DNA from: Carettochelys insculpta
Taxonomy: Eukaryota > Chordata > Testudines > Carettochelyidae
Assembly (NCBI RefSeq): GCF_033958435.1
Contig: NC_134160.1
Span: 13,627,001-13,691,000, forward strand
Reading direction: 5' to 3'
Length of the DNA: 64,000 bases
The notes under the pieces are model-generated. The model did not search any database. It was not told where the DNA came from and saw only the letters and a list, made by a program, of their open reading frames with translations. Shown here in pieces: positions 11,863-21,554 of the stretch. The position numbers were made by a program, and so were the translations under genes. How positions within the stretch are numbered: position 1 is the stretch's first letter; the number at the start of each line of letters is the position of its first letter.

Positions 11863-12075
11863 TAGGGGTTGATCCTCCTTGAAGCATGGGGCTGGACTAG
11901 ATGACCCCCTGAGGTCCCTTCCAGCCCTACGATTCAGTGATTCTGTGGTTAGTATGCCGCTGCCATGGCTCTTCGAAATTGCCTCTTTTCGCTGCTGTGT
12001 GGCTCTTCCAGACAGGGGTCCTTTTCGAAAGGACCATGGGAACTTCGAAATCCCCTTATTCCTATGAGCAGATGG

Positions 12076-12419
12076 TCTGTACTGAGGTCAGACTAAGAGG
12101 TCTGCAATTGCCTAGATCACTTTCCCTTTCCTAAATATAGGTACAATGTTAGATATTCTTTGTTCATATGAGAACTTCTCCCGAATAGTTCTATTCAAAA
12201 TCTTTACTGCTAGATTCCAGTTCTGTCCATATTGTGGGATTGAAATGATCTGTTCCCTCTGGTTTGAGTGTATTAAACTCCTTAAATTTTATTCCACCTT
12301 AAATGTGCTCATTTCCATTTTTAGACGCTGATTTTCACCAGCCAGAATGTCGTAGGCACATATTCCATGCTTTCACTGGAACTAGAATGAGGCAAATATT
12401 AATTTAGTTTTTAGGTCAC
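12076..12419. other. No gene recognised; possible antisense LINE relic
   Basis: 12110-12220 has a TTTCCTAAATATAGGTACAAT phrase that weakly resembles the antisense of a LINE RT segment (AAAGATGGGCACAAT). Divergence is too great for a firm call. Confidence 0.25.
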
Positions 12420-12560
12420 ACCCCCACACCATTATGATGATCTAGTACAACATCCCGTATGACGTAAGCCATAGAATCCCTGAATCCTTGAAAGTAGCCC
12501 AAGCACTTGTGGTTGACTAGTTTTCCATATTTGTGCAATACGTTCTTTTCCTGCCCCAGC
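12420..12560 (-). mobile_element. Old CR1/L3-like 3' end fragment
   Basis: GATGATCTAGTACAACATCCC then GTAAGCCATAGAATCC and CACTTGTGGTTGACTAG match, by memory of the family, the antisense of CR1/L3-type 3' ends (ATCTAGTCYRACCTCCTG, AGGCCATAGAA). It is heavily mutated and has no coding part. Confidence 0.4.
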
Positions 12561-12584
12561 TTAATTGTGAAGAACATGCAATTT

Positions 12585-12790
12585 TATAGAAACATAGGAA
12601 GTAGGATTAGAAGGAATATCCTGGATCATTAAATCTGGTCCTGTGCTATCACAGGCCATATAATCCTGTTTGTGATAGAGCAAGCTTGATTTTAAAAACT
12701 AGGTAAGGGGATGTTCCAAGTCTCATTCCGCTGATGGTGAGAAACCTAATTTCCAGCCGAAATTTTTTTCTGGCTAGCGAATGCGCTCAT
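12585..12790 (-). mobile_element. Old CR1-like 3' end fragment
   Basis: ATAGAAACATAGGAAGTAGG opens the antisense CR1 3' terminus (octamer-like tail reversed). GGATCATTAAATCTGGTCC, AGCTTGATTTTAAAAACTAG and a GATGGTGAGAAACC-like stretch follow. These are the usual antisense CR1 3'-UTR landmarks, much diverged. It lies next to, and probably separate from, the fragment at 12420-12560. Confidence 0.45.
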
Positions 12791-13255
12791 TTGTTCTTTT
12801 GCCACTGTTGCCTTTAGCGTCAATGTTCGCAAACCAAAAAAATCTGAAAATAATATTCAAAATTATTTTTCTTTCAATACTTTTTAAATGTTTTATTTCT
12901 AAACAAAAAGTCATTTTGAACCAAAAGAAAAAAAATGAATGTTTCAGTTAGAAATATGAAAACTGTACATATCAACAATTTCAAACCTTTTGTCATTTTT
13001 CAAAAGGAAAAATGTATAGAACAGCCATGTCCCCAAAAAGTTAGTTTTCATGAATCAGCATATTTAATGGTAAATGTTGTGTGTGATAGGAATGCCTTAT
13101 GATAGCAGGAGACTGGACCTGAGGGCTGAGACGGTTCTTTGAAATCCTTCAGCCTATGTCTTGGTGTAAAGAATTCGCAGACAATTCGTCTTTTTTGCGT
13201 TGCCACCCAAAGCAGTAATGGCACGTGGCGTTGCCCGGGGTGACAGGGCTGGACG
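12791..13255. other. AT-rich sequence, no gene recognised
   Basis: A- and T-rich homopolymer stretches dominate up to about 13030. The rest is unique-looking with no supportable gene. Confidence 0.4.
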
Positions 13256-13345
13256 TGAACGCAAATCACTTAGGTTCAATTCCTGGCTCTAATGCAGCCA
13301 TGCTGTATGACCTCATATGGGTCCCTGTATCAGTTATCTCTTTAG
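13256..13345 (+). mobile_element. MIR-type (CORE) SINE fragment
   Basis: ACTTAGGTTCAATTCCTGGCTC contains a B-box-like GGTTCAATTCC, and the GCTGTATGACCTCATATGGG part resembles the MIR core (GCTGTGTGACCTTGGGC). Only part of the element is readable. Confidence 0.5.
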
Positions 13346-13723
13346 ATTGCAAGCCAAATGGTTCAGGAATTGGCGCATTTGTGTAATACCCAGAAAGAAT
13401 AAAGTAGCTCTGAACAAGTTTGGAGAGACCGCTAGCTGCTATTGCAGTGAAACTAATGGTGCTAAGAAGCCCTACTGCCTCCCAGAGCAATCTGCTGTGT
13501 CAACAAAAAAGAAATGTATGCTTTGATCAATTTTGGAGGGAAGAGAATGGGTTGCATGATTAAGGGAAATAAATGAGAAGCTCTGGCAATTCATGTGGCA
13601 GTCTTCTCCTGGCAGCTGGAGCACCCAAGGGAATCTATATTCCAGAATGTCCTTGAACTTATGTTGAGAAAGGATAAAGAAAAATAAAACTAATAATTAA
13701 GTAAGATGTTGCAAGAGACTCAT
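13346..13723. other. No gene recognised
   Basis: Unique-looking sequence between a SINE fragment and a MITE. The frame at 13317-13526 has no recognisable motif. Confidence 0.4.
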
Positions 13724-13726
13724 ATG

Positions 13727-14385
13727 GGCTATGTCTGCACTAGCACACTACATCGAAGTAGCCTATTTCTACATAAGAACATCGAAATAGGCTACGTGGA
13801 CGTGTAGACGATATGCGAAGTAGCAACGGAGATCATCGAAAGGAGCCGCCCCGGAAGGAAATTTGGAGCGTCCACACACACAAGTGCTTCCCGTCGAAAT
13901 AAGGGGCCAGCAAAGCCCCAAGCCGCTCCCTTAAAGGGCCCCTCCCAGACACACTCGGCCTGCACAGCACAAGATCCAGAGAGCCGATAACCGGTCACAG
14001 ACCCTGTGAATGCAGCATGGACCCCCGCCTGCAGCAGCGGCAGCAGCCGCCAGAAGCCCTGGGCTAAGGGCTGCTGTGCGTGGTGACGCTAGAGCCCCAC
14101 AGGGGCTGGACAGAGTGTCCCTCAACCCCTCAGCTGATGGCTGCTATGGAGGACCCTGATATTTCAAGGTAGCAGGACACGGATCATGTATACACGCCTT
14201 ACTTCGACGTTGAATGTTGAAGTAGGGTGCTATTCCCATCTTTGCATAGGAATAGCAATTTTGATGTCTAGCCGCCTAACATCGATTTCAACGTCAAAAT
14301 AGCACACGGCGCGTGTAGCCGCGACGCATGCCATTTCGACATTGTGCCGGCTACTTCGAAGTAGCCAGCTAGTGTAGACGCACCG
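13727..14385. mobile_element. Harbinger-type MITE, 659 bp, with target duplication
   Basis: The left end GGCTATGTCTGCACTAGC and the reverse complement of the right end (CGGTGCGTCTACACTAGC) agree at 13 of 18 positions. ATG lies immediately outside both ends (13724-13726 and 14386-14388), the 3 bp duplication expected of PIF/Harbinger elements. The interior has TTCGAAGTAGCC and CTACATCGAAGTAGCC subterminal palindromic segments and no transposase. It would have been moved by a related autonomous element; the relic at 49641-52832 has matching ends. Confidence 0.8.
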
Positions 14386-14689
14386 ATGGCGATTTAAAAA
14401 CTGCAGCACCAACCTTGGAGAAAATCAACACATGCCATTTTATTTTAAATGGGACTCTCTGGTTGTCCTTGCCCGATTGAAACAGCATGAAAACCCACAG
14501 AGTAAAAGATATTCAGGTCTGTACACAGCCCTCCCCACACAGAATTTAAATTATGAAATTAGTATTCAGGATCTTTGCATATGTTTAACTATGGATTAAA
14601 ATGCATTAATTGGTGTTGCTTTAACAAGCATTTCTTTTTGTATATCAAATATTTGAAAGATTTGGTATTATTACCCCTCGTCTGCACTA

Positions 14690-15415
14690 GAATTGAAGAG
14701 GAGAAAAGAAATCTAAGTGAGGATTTATGGAGTCACTTCCTGTTGGCTCAGCACTGGGATATCTTATTGAAAGCTCAGAGGAAAATGATTCCAAAATCTT
14801 CCTTCCTGAAATCCATTGTCTCTATTTTGCTGTCCTCTTTTTGCCACCCCTTACAATCATGAACTCTATGATTTCACGGTCACTTCCATTTTCAAATTCT
14901 CAACCAGTTCCTCCCTATTTGTTAAAATCAAATCTAGAATAGCTTTTCCCCTTGTAGCTTTTTCCACCTTCTGAAATAAAAAATATGTCTTCAGTGCAGT
15001 CCAAATAACTTATTGGATAGTCTATGCCTTACTCTGTCTGGATAGTTAACATCCCTCGTTGCCACTGTGCTTTGTATGATTTTGTTAGTTACTTAGAAAA
15101 AGCCTCATCCATCTCTTCTACCTGGGTAGCTGGTCTGCTGTTGACCCACTACCATAGCATCATCCTTTCTTTTTCACCCCTTTTAACCTAATCCTAAGAC
15201 TCTCAACACTTCTGTCTCCAATGTCCAGCTCAGTTCAGGTGCGTACATTTTTAATATATAAGGCAACACCTCCTCCCTGTTTACCCCACCTATCCTTCCT
15301 GACTAAGCTGTACCCTTCTCTACCAATATTCCAGTCATGTGTATTAGCCCACCAAGTCTCTTTGTCAGAGTTGTGTTTATTTATTAGGACTTGGAGTTCT
15401 TCCTGCTAATGCTAG
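14690..15415 (-). pseudogene. CR1 ORF2 endonuclease segment, inverted
   Basis: On the minus strand the order is [19 protein letters not shown] near 15411-15350, then NIGREGYSLVRKDR, and toward 14850 the block [22 protein letters not shown] followed by HEIIEFM. These are the usual ordered blocks of a CR1 endonuclease. The catalytic GDFN block is not clearly readable, and there are stops and frameshifts throughout. It is non-functional and lies opposite in orientation to its own RT part. Confidence 0.7.
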
Positions 15416-15419
15416 TGGG

Positions 15420-16904
15420 AAAGGGGTAGGGTTAGAAGTTGAAATAAAAAAAGAACAAGTTAAAAATCACTTAGAAAAATTAGATGTCTACAAGTCACAA
15501 GGGCCTGATGAAATGCATCCTAGAATACTCAAGGAGCTGATAGAGGAGGTATCTGAGCCTTTATCTATCATCTTTGGAAAATCATGGAAGACAGGAGAGA
15601 TTCCAGAAGACTGGCAAAAGGGCAAATGCAGTGACCATCTATAAAAAGGGGAATAAGAATAACCCAGGAAACTACAGCCCAGTCAGCTTAACTTCTGTGC
15701 CAGGAAAGATAATGTAGCAGGTAATTAAATCATCTGCAAGCACTTGGAAGGTGGCGAGGTGATAGGGAACAGCCAGCATGGATTTGTAAAACAACAAATC
15801 ATGTTAAACCAAAGGGATAGCTTTCTTTGATAGGATAACGAAACTTGTGGATGGGGAGAAGCGGTAGATGTCATATACCTAGACTTTAATAAAGTATTTA
15901 ATACAGTCTTGCATGATACTCTTATAAAAAAAAAAACTAGGAAAATACAATTTAGATGAGGCTACTATAAGGTGGGTGGATAACTGGCTGGATAACCATA
16001 CTCAGAGTAGTTCTAAATGGTTCTCAATCCTACTGAGAAAGTATAACAAGTGGGGTTCCACAGGGGTCTGTTTTTAGGACCGGTTCTGTTGAATAACTTC
16101 ATCAACAATTTGATATTGGCATAGAAACTAGGCTTATTATGTTTGCAGCTGATAGCAAGCTTGTAGGGGGTTGCAACTGCTTTGGAGGTTAGGGTCATAA
16201 TTCAAAATTATCTGCATAAACTGGAGAAATGGTCTGAGGTAAACAGGATGAAGTTTAATCAGGACAAATGCAAAGTGCTCCACTTGGGAAGGAGCAAATC
16301 AGTTTCACACGTACAGAACGGTGAGAGACTGTCTAGGAGTGACTACAGCAGAAAGGGATCTAGGGATTATAGTGGACCACAAGTGAGCATGATTCTGGGA
16401 TGCATTAACAGGTGTGTTGTGAGCAAGATGCAAGAAGTCATTCTTCCGCTCTACTCTGTGCTGGTTAGGCTTCAGCTGGAGTATTGTGTCCAGTTCTGGG
16501 CACTGCAGTTCAAGAAAGATGTGCAGAAATTAGAGGGGGTCCAGAAAAGAGCAACAAGTATGATTAAAGGTCTAGAGAATGTGACCAATGAAGAAGAGCC
16601 CAATTCTTTCAGCCTGTTTAGTTTGGAAAAGAGAAGACTGAGGGGCAACATGATAGTGGTATTCAGTATCTAAAAAAGGTATAAGGAGGAGGAAGAAAAC
16701 TTGTTCTTTTTGGCCTCTGAGGATACAGCAAGAGGCAGTGGGCTTAAACTGCAGCAAGGGAGGTTTAGGAACTTTTTTCTAATGTCCAACCTAATTGTCA
16801 GGGTAGTCAAACAATGGAATAAATTGCAAAGGGAGGTAGTGGAATCTCCATCGTTGGAGATATTTAACAACAGGTTAGACAGACATCTATCAGGCATGGT
16901 TTAG
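15420..16904 (+). pseudogene. CR1 ORF2 reverse transcriptase segment (broken)
   Basis: The segment starts with [22 protein letters not shown] residues near 15475. [18 protein letters not shown]-like and YLDFNKVFNTVLHD (motif A) near 15880 follow. An FAADSKLV-like version of the FADD box near 16145 shows a degraded active site (FAAD). The frames at 16182-16673 and 16701-16904 give EYCVQFWALQFKKDVQKLE, KRATSMIKGLENV and a C-terminal NLIVRVVKQWNKLQREVVE block. It is too broken to encode an enzyme. Confidence 0.82.
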
Positions 16905-16997
16905 ACAGTACTTGGTCCTGCCATTAGGGCAGAGGGCTGGACTCTATGGCCTCTCGAAGTCTCTTCCCGTCCTAGTATTCTATGGTTCTATGATTCC

Positions 16998-17063
16998 TAT
17001 TGTAATAATAGTAACTATTACTACTGCATGTAATAGTAACAATTACATAGTAATTGCTATAGT
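16998..17063. repeat. TAGTAA-type AT-rich simple repeat
   Basis: Interspersed ATAGTAAC, ATTACTACT and TAATAGTAACAATTAC runs form a degenerate, partly palindromic simple repeat between the CR1 tail and the next LINE. Confidence 0.5.
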
Positions 17064-17743
17064 GATGTATGGGGTGTCCAGGGAGGGGTAGCACATGTCT
17101 CTTCGGGGGCAGTTCATGAACCTTTGGTCTCCATTTGCCACCCAGCTCTCACCTGTGGCTCCAAGAAGCTGTAGCATGCAGCTGCCACACCCTGATAAAC
17201 CGCTTCAAAAGGTGGGCTAAACCAGGTGAGGGTAGCCGGCAGGTCTGAAGTGAGATAGGGAATTGCCTATCCCAGCATGTAAAGCAGCCCCGGCAGACTG
17301 GGCAGATGAGATCAATAGCAAGATCCAACGACCAGGAAGGTGGTTCTGCAACACTCTGCGGAGAGCAAAGGGCATAACAAGGCACAAAGACGGCATGGCC
17401 ATCCTCTGCAGCCTAGGAAGTCCAACCCATGATGACTTTCGGTACCACTGGAACCAGGCTTCTGAGGTCAAGAGAGTGGCACTGCCCCTTTGGAACATCT
17501 TTTCCACTTTAAACATTCTTCTGTCTACCTCAAAGTCCTGCAGCGATGGTGAAGGGGGTAAAGTGACAGGTGGAGGTGACCACTGGGACTCATAGCTCTA
17601 AACCTGCACTTAGGCAGCCTGTGACCATTGGTTGCTCAACTCTGGTGCTGGGAGACAGAGAAGTTTGGCAGCATCCCAGGTGACTGAGCAGGCCTTTTGA
17701 GGAACAGCACTGCTCACCCTCAAAAATGAGCGAGGGGGACGAG

Positions 17744-17769
<26 letters not shown>
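17744..17769 (+). repeat. A26 homopolymer in the LINE leader
   Basis: Twenty-six A bases in the leader upstream of the endonuclease frame. It could mark the 3' end of a small retroposed copy that inserted there, or be a slippage tract; neither can be decided from sequence alone. Confidence 0.6.
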
Positions 17770-17774
<5 letters not shown>

Positions 17775-17850
17775 AAAAATTGCTCGCCCCAACCAAAATG
17801 GCCAGCATGCTACAGCTGGCAGTTTTACCCTCACAGCGGTTTAAAAAACA

Positions 17851-18610
17851 GTGAAGAGAAAGATGATATTTGCAGCATGGAACATTTGCACCCTCTTGGA
17901 CAGGGAGAATGCTATGAGGCCTGAGAGAAGAATGGCCCTCATAGCAAGAGAGCTGGCATGTTATAACATTGACATAGCCACGCTGAGCGAGACCAGACTA
18001 GCAGAGGAAGGATCCATGCGAGAACCAAAAGGAGGTTACACCTTCTGGAAAGGCAGGCCAGAAAATGAAGACAGAATCCACGGAGTGGGACTTACCATCA
18101 AGACATCACTTCTGCACCAGCTTCTGACCTACCAACTTGCATTAGTGAGTGTCTGCTCAAGGTCTGGTTCCCCCTCAAACGCCTTTTGCCACGTTACAGT
18201 CATCAGCGCTTACGCCCCCACACTGACTATCAGCGACAAAGCAAAAGAAGGGCAAGGTCCTCTTAGAACCTATCTTCTGAAAGCAACTGCTCCTAGTGAC
18301 AAGCTTCTCCTGTTGGGTGACTTCAATGCCAGGGTCGGCAAGGCGTATAGGACCTGGAAAAAGGTGCTGGGGCATCATGGTGTTGCTAACACAAATGCCA
18401 ATGGCTGCCTTCTACTGAGCTTGTGTGCAGAAAACTATCAACACTCTCTTCAGGCAAGCTGATAAATACACCACGTGGATGCACCAGAGATCAAAACAGT
18501 GGCACCTGCTTGACTGTCAGTCACAGACAGGACATTCGAGATGTTAGATCACCAGGGTCATGCAGGGAGCTGACTGCTGGCCTGACCACAGACTCATCAG
18601 ATCAGTCCTG
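17851..18610 (+). pseudogene. LINE endonuclease domain (nearly intact N-terminal 200 residues)
   Basis: This is an APE-like endonuclease. From the start, MKRKMIFAAWNICTLLDRE holds the first Asn. IDIATLSETRLAEEG holds the catalytic Glu at about residue 49, and HVTVISAYAPT and LLLLGDFNARVG (Asp and Asn, near residue 155) follow. The open frame continues to 18462. The next blocks are in another frame: CTRDQNSGTC, then a TDHRLI-like element near 18585-18600 that would hold the Asp and His. One frameshift therefore separates the last catalytic residues. The start is the first ATG of the uninterrupted frame. Confidence 0.8.
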
Positions 18611-18999
18611 ATGCTGCACATCACACCACTGCACTGCAAGAAGCTCAAGGTTGTCAGACCCTCCTTCCACAATCGGGAAGCTGCAACATACGGGTCATTG
18701 TGAGACATTTGCAGCCTGCCTTGATCAAGTGCTGACGTCCCATGGACCTCTGACTGGAGATCCAACACAAAAATGGGATCAGTTCAAATCCCTGGTGATG
18801 GAGTCAGCCAAGTCAACACTAGGACTGAAAAAGAGAGTTCACCTACACTGGTTTGATGAAAATGACGAGGCCATCATAAAGATCTTAGAGGAAAAACAGA
18901 ATGCATTTCTGCTATGGCAAAATAATCAGTCCTCAATCTCCAAATGTGATCGTTTCAAATACATTCAGAGCCAGATGCAAATGGCACTTTGCAAAATGC

Positions 19000-20268
19000 A
19001 GGATGAGTGGTGGGAGTAAAGCTGATGAAGTCCAATACTACACTGACACCAAGAACTCCAAGATGTTCTTCAGTGCTATCAAAGCTATATATATATATGG
19101 ACCTTTAAAGACAAGTACGACACCTCTCCTGTCTGCAGATGCCATGACCCTTCTGAAGGCGAAGAACTGCAACAACAAGAGGTGGAGAGAGCACTTCAGC
19201 AACCTTCTCAACAAACCCTCCATTGTCAACCCTATGACCCTAGACCAGATCTTTCAGAAACCCACAATAGACAGTCTTGACCTGACCCTTAGAATGGATG
19301 AGGTCAAGAAGGCAATCAGACAGACCAGCTCTGGCAAAGCTCATCGAATGGATGGTATACTTGCTGAAATTTTCAAAGCAGCAGGACTAGTGTGAAAGGC
19401 TTCAAGTGACAACATCCTGATCAGCATCTGGGAAGAAGACATGCCCAAAGACTTTAAGAATGCCACAATCATCTCGCTCTTCAAGAACAAAGGCAAGAAA
19501 GCTGACTGGAAATTCCCGGGGCACCTCCCTTCTCTGTACCGCTGGGAAGATCTTGGCTCGAGTCATCCTCAACCGTCTGATCACCAGCATCTCACAGGAG
19601 AACCATTGACATGATCTTTGCTGTTCGTCAGGTCCAGGAAAAGTGCATAGAGCAGAACTTGGATTTGTACACTGTCTTTATAGACCTGACCAAGGCTTTT
19701 GACACAATCAACAGAGAAGCCCTGTGGATAATCCTGTCAAAACTTGGCTGCCTGAGAAAGTTTGTTAACATCATACACCTGTTCCACGATGACATAACTG
19801 GCTTTGTTCTTTCAAGTCCTCAGATCCATTTGAGACTTCCAGTGGTGTGAAGCAAGCGTGCGTGCTGGCCCTGTGTTGTTCAACCTCTTTTTCATGTGTG
19901 TCCTCAGCCACACAATTAGGGACCTGGACCATGGAGTCTACATAAAATACAGACTTGATGGGTTAGTTTTCTACCTTCATCGTCTGAATGCTAAAACCAA
20001 GATGCTCGAGAGGCTCATCCTCAAAGCCCTTTTTGCCGATGACTGTGCGCTTATGGCACACAAGGAATCTGATCTCCAGTTCATCATCAAGAAGTTTGCT
20101 GATGCCACTCGCCTCTTTGGTTTGACCATCAGCCTGGGAAAGACTGAGGTACTGTTTCAACCTTCTCCAGGATCTGCTGTGCTCCTCGCTTCAATCTTTA
20201 TTGAAGGAACAGAGTTAAAAAACAGTAGAGGAGTTCAAGTACCTTGGCAGTGTGATAGCAAATGATGG
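19000..20268 (+). pseudogene. LINE reverse transcriptase domain (broken)
   Basis: The frame at 18901-19395 carries RMDEVKKAIRQTSSGKAHRMDGI and an in-frame end at 19393. The next blocks are KDFKNATIISLFKNKG near 19450 and TVFIDLTKAFDTINREALW (motif A, at 19672). Further on are a GVRAGPVLFNLFF-like motif B with a break near 19850 and FADDCALMAHKESD (motif C, at 20035). The polymerase residues are intact in sequence, but at least three stops or frameshifts interrupt the domain. It would copy the element's own RNA at the nicked target. Confidence 0.85.
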
Positions 20269-20269
20269 C

Positions 20270-20975
20270 TCCCTTGACAAAGAAAGTAGTGCGAGAATCT
20301 GCCAGGACAGCCGGGCACTAGGACATCCGAGAGCGCGAGTGTTGAATCAGCACAGTATCCGACAGTCCACTTAACTGAAAGTGTACAAGGCTATAAATGT
20401 AGTCTTGACCAGTCTCCTGTATGGCTGTGAAACCTGGACTTTGTACAGAAAACATATAAAACTGCTAGCGTACTTCCACACCCACACACAGCCTGGGGTC
20501 TATACTGCACATTCCATGGCATGACAGAGTTGCGAGCCTGGAAGTCCTGTACAAAGCAGGAACCACAAGCATCAAGGCCATGATTCTGAAAGCCCAGTTT
20601 CACTGGACAGGGCACACCATACGAATGGAGGAGTTGAGAATCCCTAAGCAACTCCTCTATGGTGAGTTCTCCCAGGGCAAAAGGAATCAAGGTAGGCCTC
20701 ACAAGAGATATAAAGAGTGCATGAAGGCCAACATTGCTAATGCTGGTTTAAAACCAGATCGGCTAGAGCAGCATGCAAAAGACCGAACAGGCTGGCGTGC
20801 TCTGGTACGACATGCGTATGACAACTTTGAAGAGCAGCGATGCGTATGCCTCATTGATGCTCACGAGAGGAAGAAAGCAACAGCAGCAGCCGCACCAACA
20901 GAGACAGCACATTGCCCTTGCCCCCACTGTGAATGCTCATGTGGTTCAAAGCTTGGACTCCTCAGCCACATGTGA
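20270..20975 (+). pseudogene. LINE C-terminal region with zinc-finger tail
   Basis: An EFKYLGSVIANDGSLDKE block in a shifted frame is followed by SLLYGCETWTLYRKH near 20415. The frame at 20580-20975 then has AQFHWTGHTIRMEELRIPKQ, GKRNQGRPHKRYKE and, at its end, CPHCECSCGSKLGLLSHM. Two Cys pairs and a His fit a short C2H2-type finger, although the final His of a usual finger lies past the stop (the next residues are a stop codon, then VHN). The role is probably nucleic-acid binding. Confidence 0.75.
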
Positions 20976-21149
20976 GTCCACAACTGATGAGCCTGTGCAA
21001 GCTCAAGACGTCATTGTTGGACACAACGGACTACCTAAAAGTGCTATAACAAAACAGAGCAAGGGTCCATCTTGGCAGATAACCTCCGCAGCCCATTCCA
21101 AATAGAAGGGTGATTCAGTTGTTAGGGTGTGTAGGGCTCAGAACATCTG

Positions 21150-21210
21150 AATTACATTGTTTTGTTGCAGACTTGCTGTGTGACTTTGGCCAAGTCACTT
21201 AGTGCATGTC
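21150..21210 (+). mobile_element. MIR-type SINE core fragment
   Basis: GACTTGCTGTGTGACTTTGG and then CCAAGTCACTTAGTGC match the MIR core region. The element is short, with no clear ends. Confidence 0.6.
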
Positions 21211-21534
21211 CATGCTTCAGTCCAGAGGGAGGATTGTAGTATGTGTAGACATACTCAAGTTAACTTCAATCAAGCTAGTTTGAAAAACAATACCATGTAG
21301 CAGCATGGGGTTGTACTCAGGGTCCTGGGCATGCAGGGTTAATCCTTATTATAACAGCTTGCCTGTCATAGTAAATCAAACTGTCTTTGGTCTAGGTCAG
21401 GACCAAGCAAAATATGGAACACAGGCCTGATTCTGGCCCATCAAGCAGCCAGAGCTGGCCCACTGATGCAGTGGGGAGCCTCAGGCAGGCTTCCTGCCTG
21501 CTCCCCCCACCCCAGCCCACTCCCCTGCTGCTGC
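21211..21534. other. No gene recognised
   Basis: TGTGTAGACATACTCAAGTTAAC at 21241 resembles the internal sequence of a terminal-repeat DNA element but has no partner end nearby. The remainder leads into the truncated 5' end of the Tx1-group LINE. Confidence 0.3.
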
Positions 21535-21554
21535 TCAGAAAAGCAGCCTCACGG

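Larger units (their letters stand above)
8864..11947 (+). mobile_element. CR1 LINE, 5'-truncated (copy A)
   Basis: The copy begins inside the ORF1 esterase domain and runs through ORF2 endonuclease and RT to a CR1 3' end with the octamer-like tail GATTCAGTGATTCTGTG. The 3'-UTR phrase GGTCCCTTCCAGCCCTA is the usual CR1 one. It closely resembles antisense copy C at 37055-42851. At the 5' junction GGGAAGGATTTGGTTT occurs twice in a row (8865-8900). The copy sits inside a Harbinger-type element and is broken by several frameshifts and stops. Confidence 0.9.
8800..12075 (+). mobile_element. Harbinger-type terminal-repeat element, split by a CR1
   Basis: At 8800 the sequence GGCCGTGTCTACACGAG starts directly after TTA, the target trinucleotide expected for PIF/Harbinger elements, and resembles the ends of the complete elements at 13727 and 49641. 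The left part (8800-8863) is followed by a CR1. After the CR1, 11948-12075 has the TTCGAAA-rich sequence (CTCTTCGAAATT, CTTTTCGAAAGG, ACTTCGAAATCCCC) typical of the MITE at 13727. No right terminal repeat is visible, so the right end is either lost or too diverged to see. Confidence 0.5.
14690..16990 (+). mobile_element. CR1 LINE with inverted 5' half (copy B)
   Basis: The 5' half (14690-15415) reads as CR1 endonuclease on the minus strand. The 3' half (15420-16990) reads as CR1 RT on the plus strand and ends in the octamer tail ATTCTATGGTTCTATGATT. The two halves meet near 15415 and the segment between endonuclease and RT is missing. This is the layout produced by twin priming during insertion. 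The copy is older and more mutated than copies A and C. Confidence 0.8.
17085..21105 (+). mobile_element. LINE with APE endonuclease, RT and C-terminal zinc finger (copy C2)
   Basis: This is a ~4 kb element of a type distinct from CR1 and Tx1. A leader of about 760 bp contains a run of 26 A (17744-17769). An endonuclease frame (17851), an RT region (about 19000-20268) and a C-terminal region ending in a CPHCECSCGSKLGLLSHM zinc-finger motif (to 20975) follow. Vertebrate copies of this type are often annotated as craniofacial-development-protein-2-like. I think it is RTE/RTEX-like, but clade assignment from memory is unsure. Breaks are numerous. Confidence 0.75.

Noticed and set aside
13792..14125. 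Alanine- and glycine-rich minus-strand frames
   Set aside because: They lie inside the MITE and are not conserved coding sequence.
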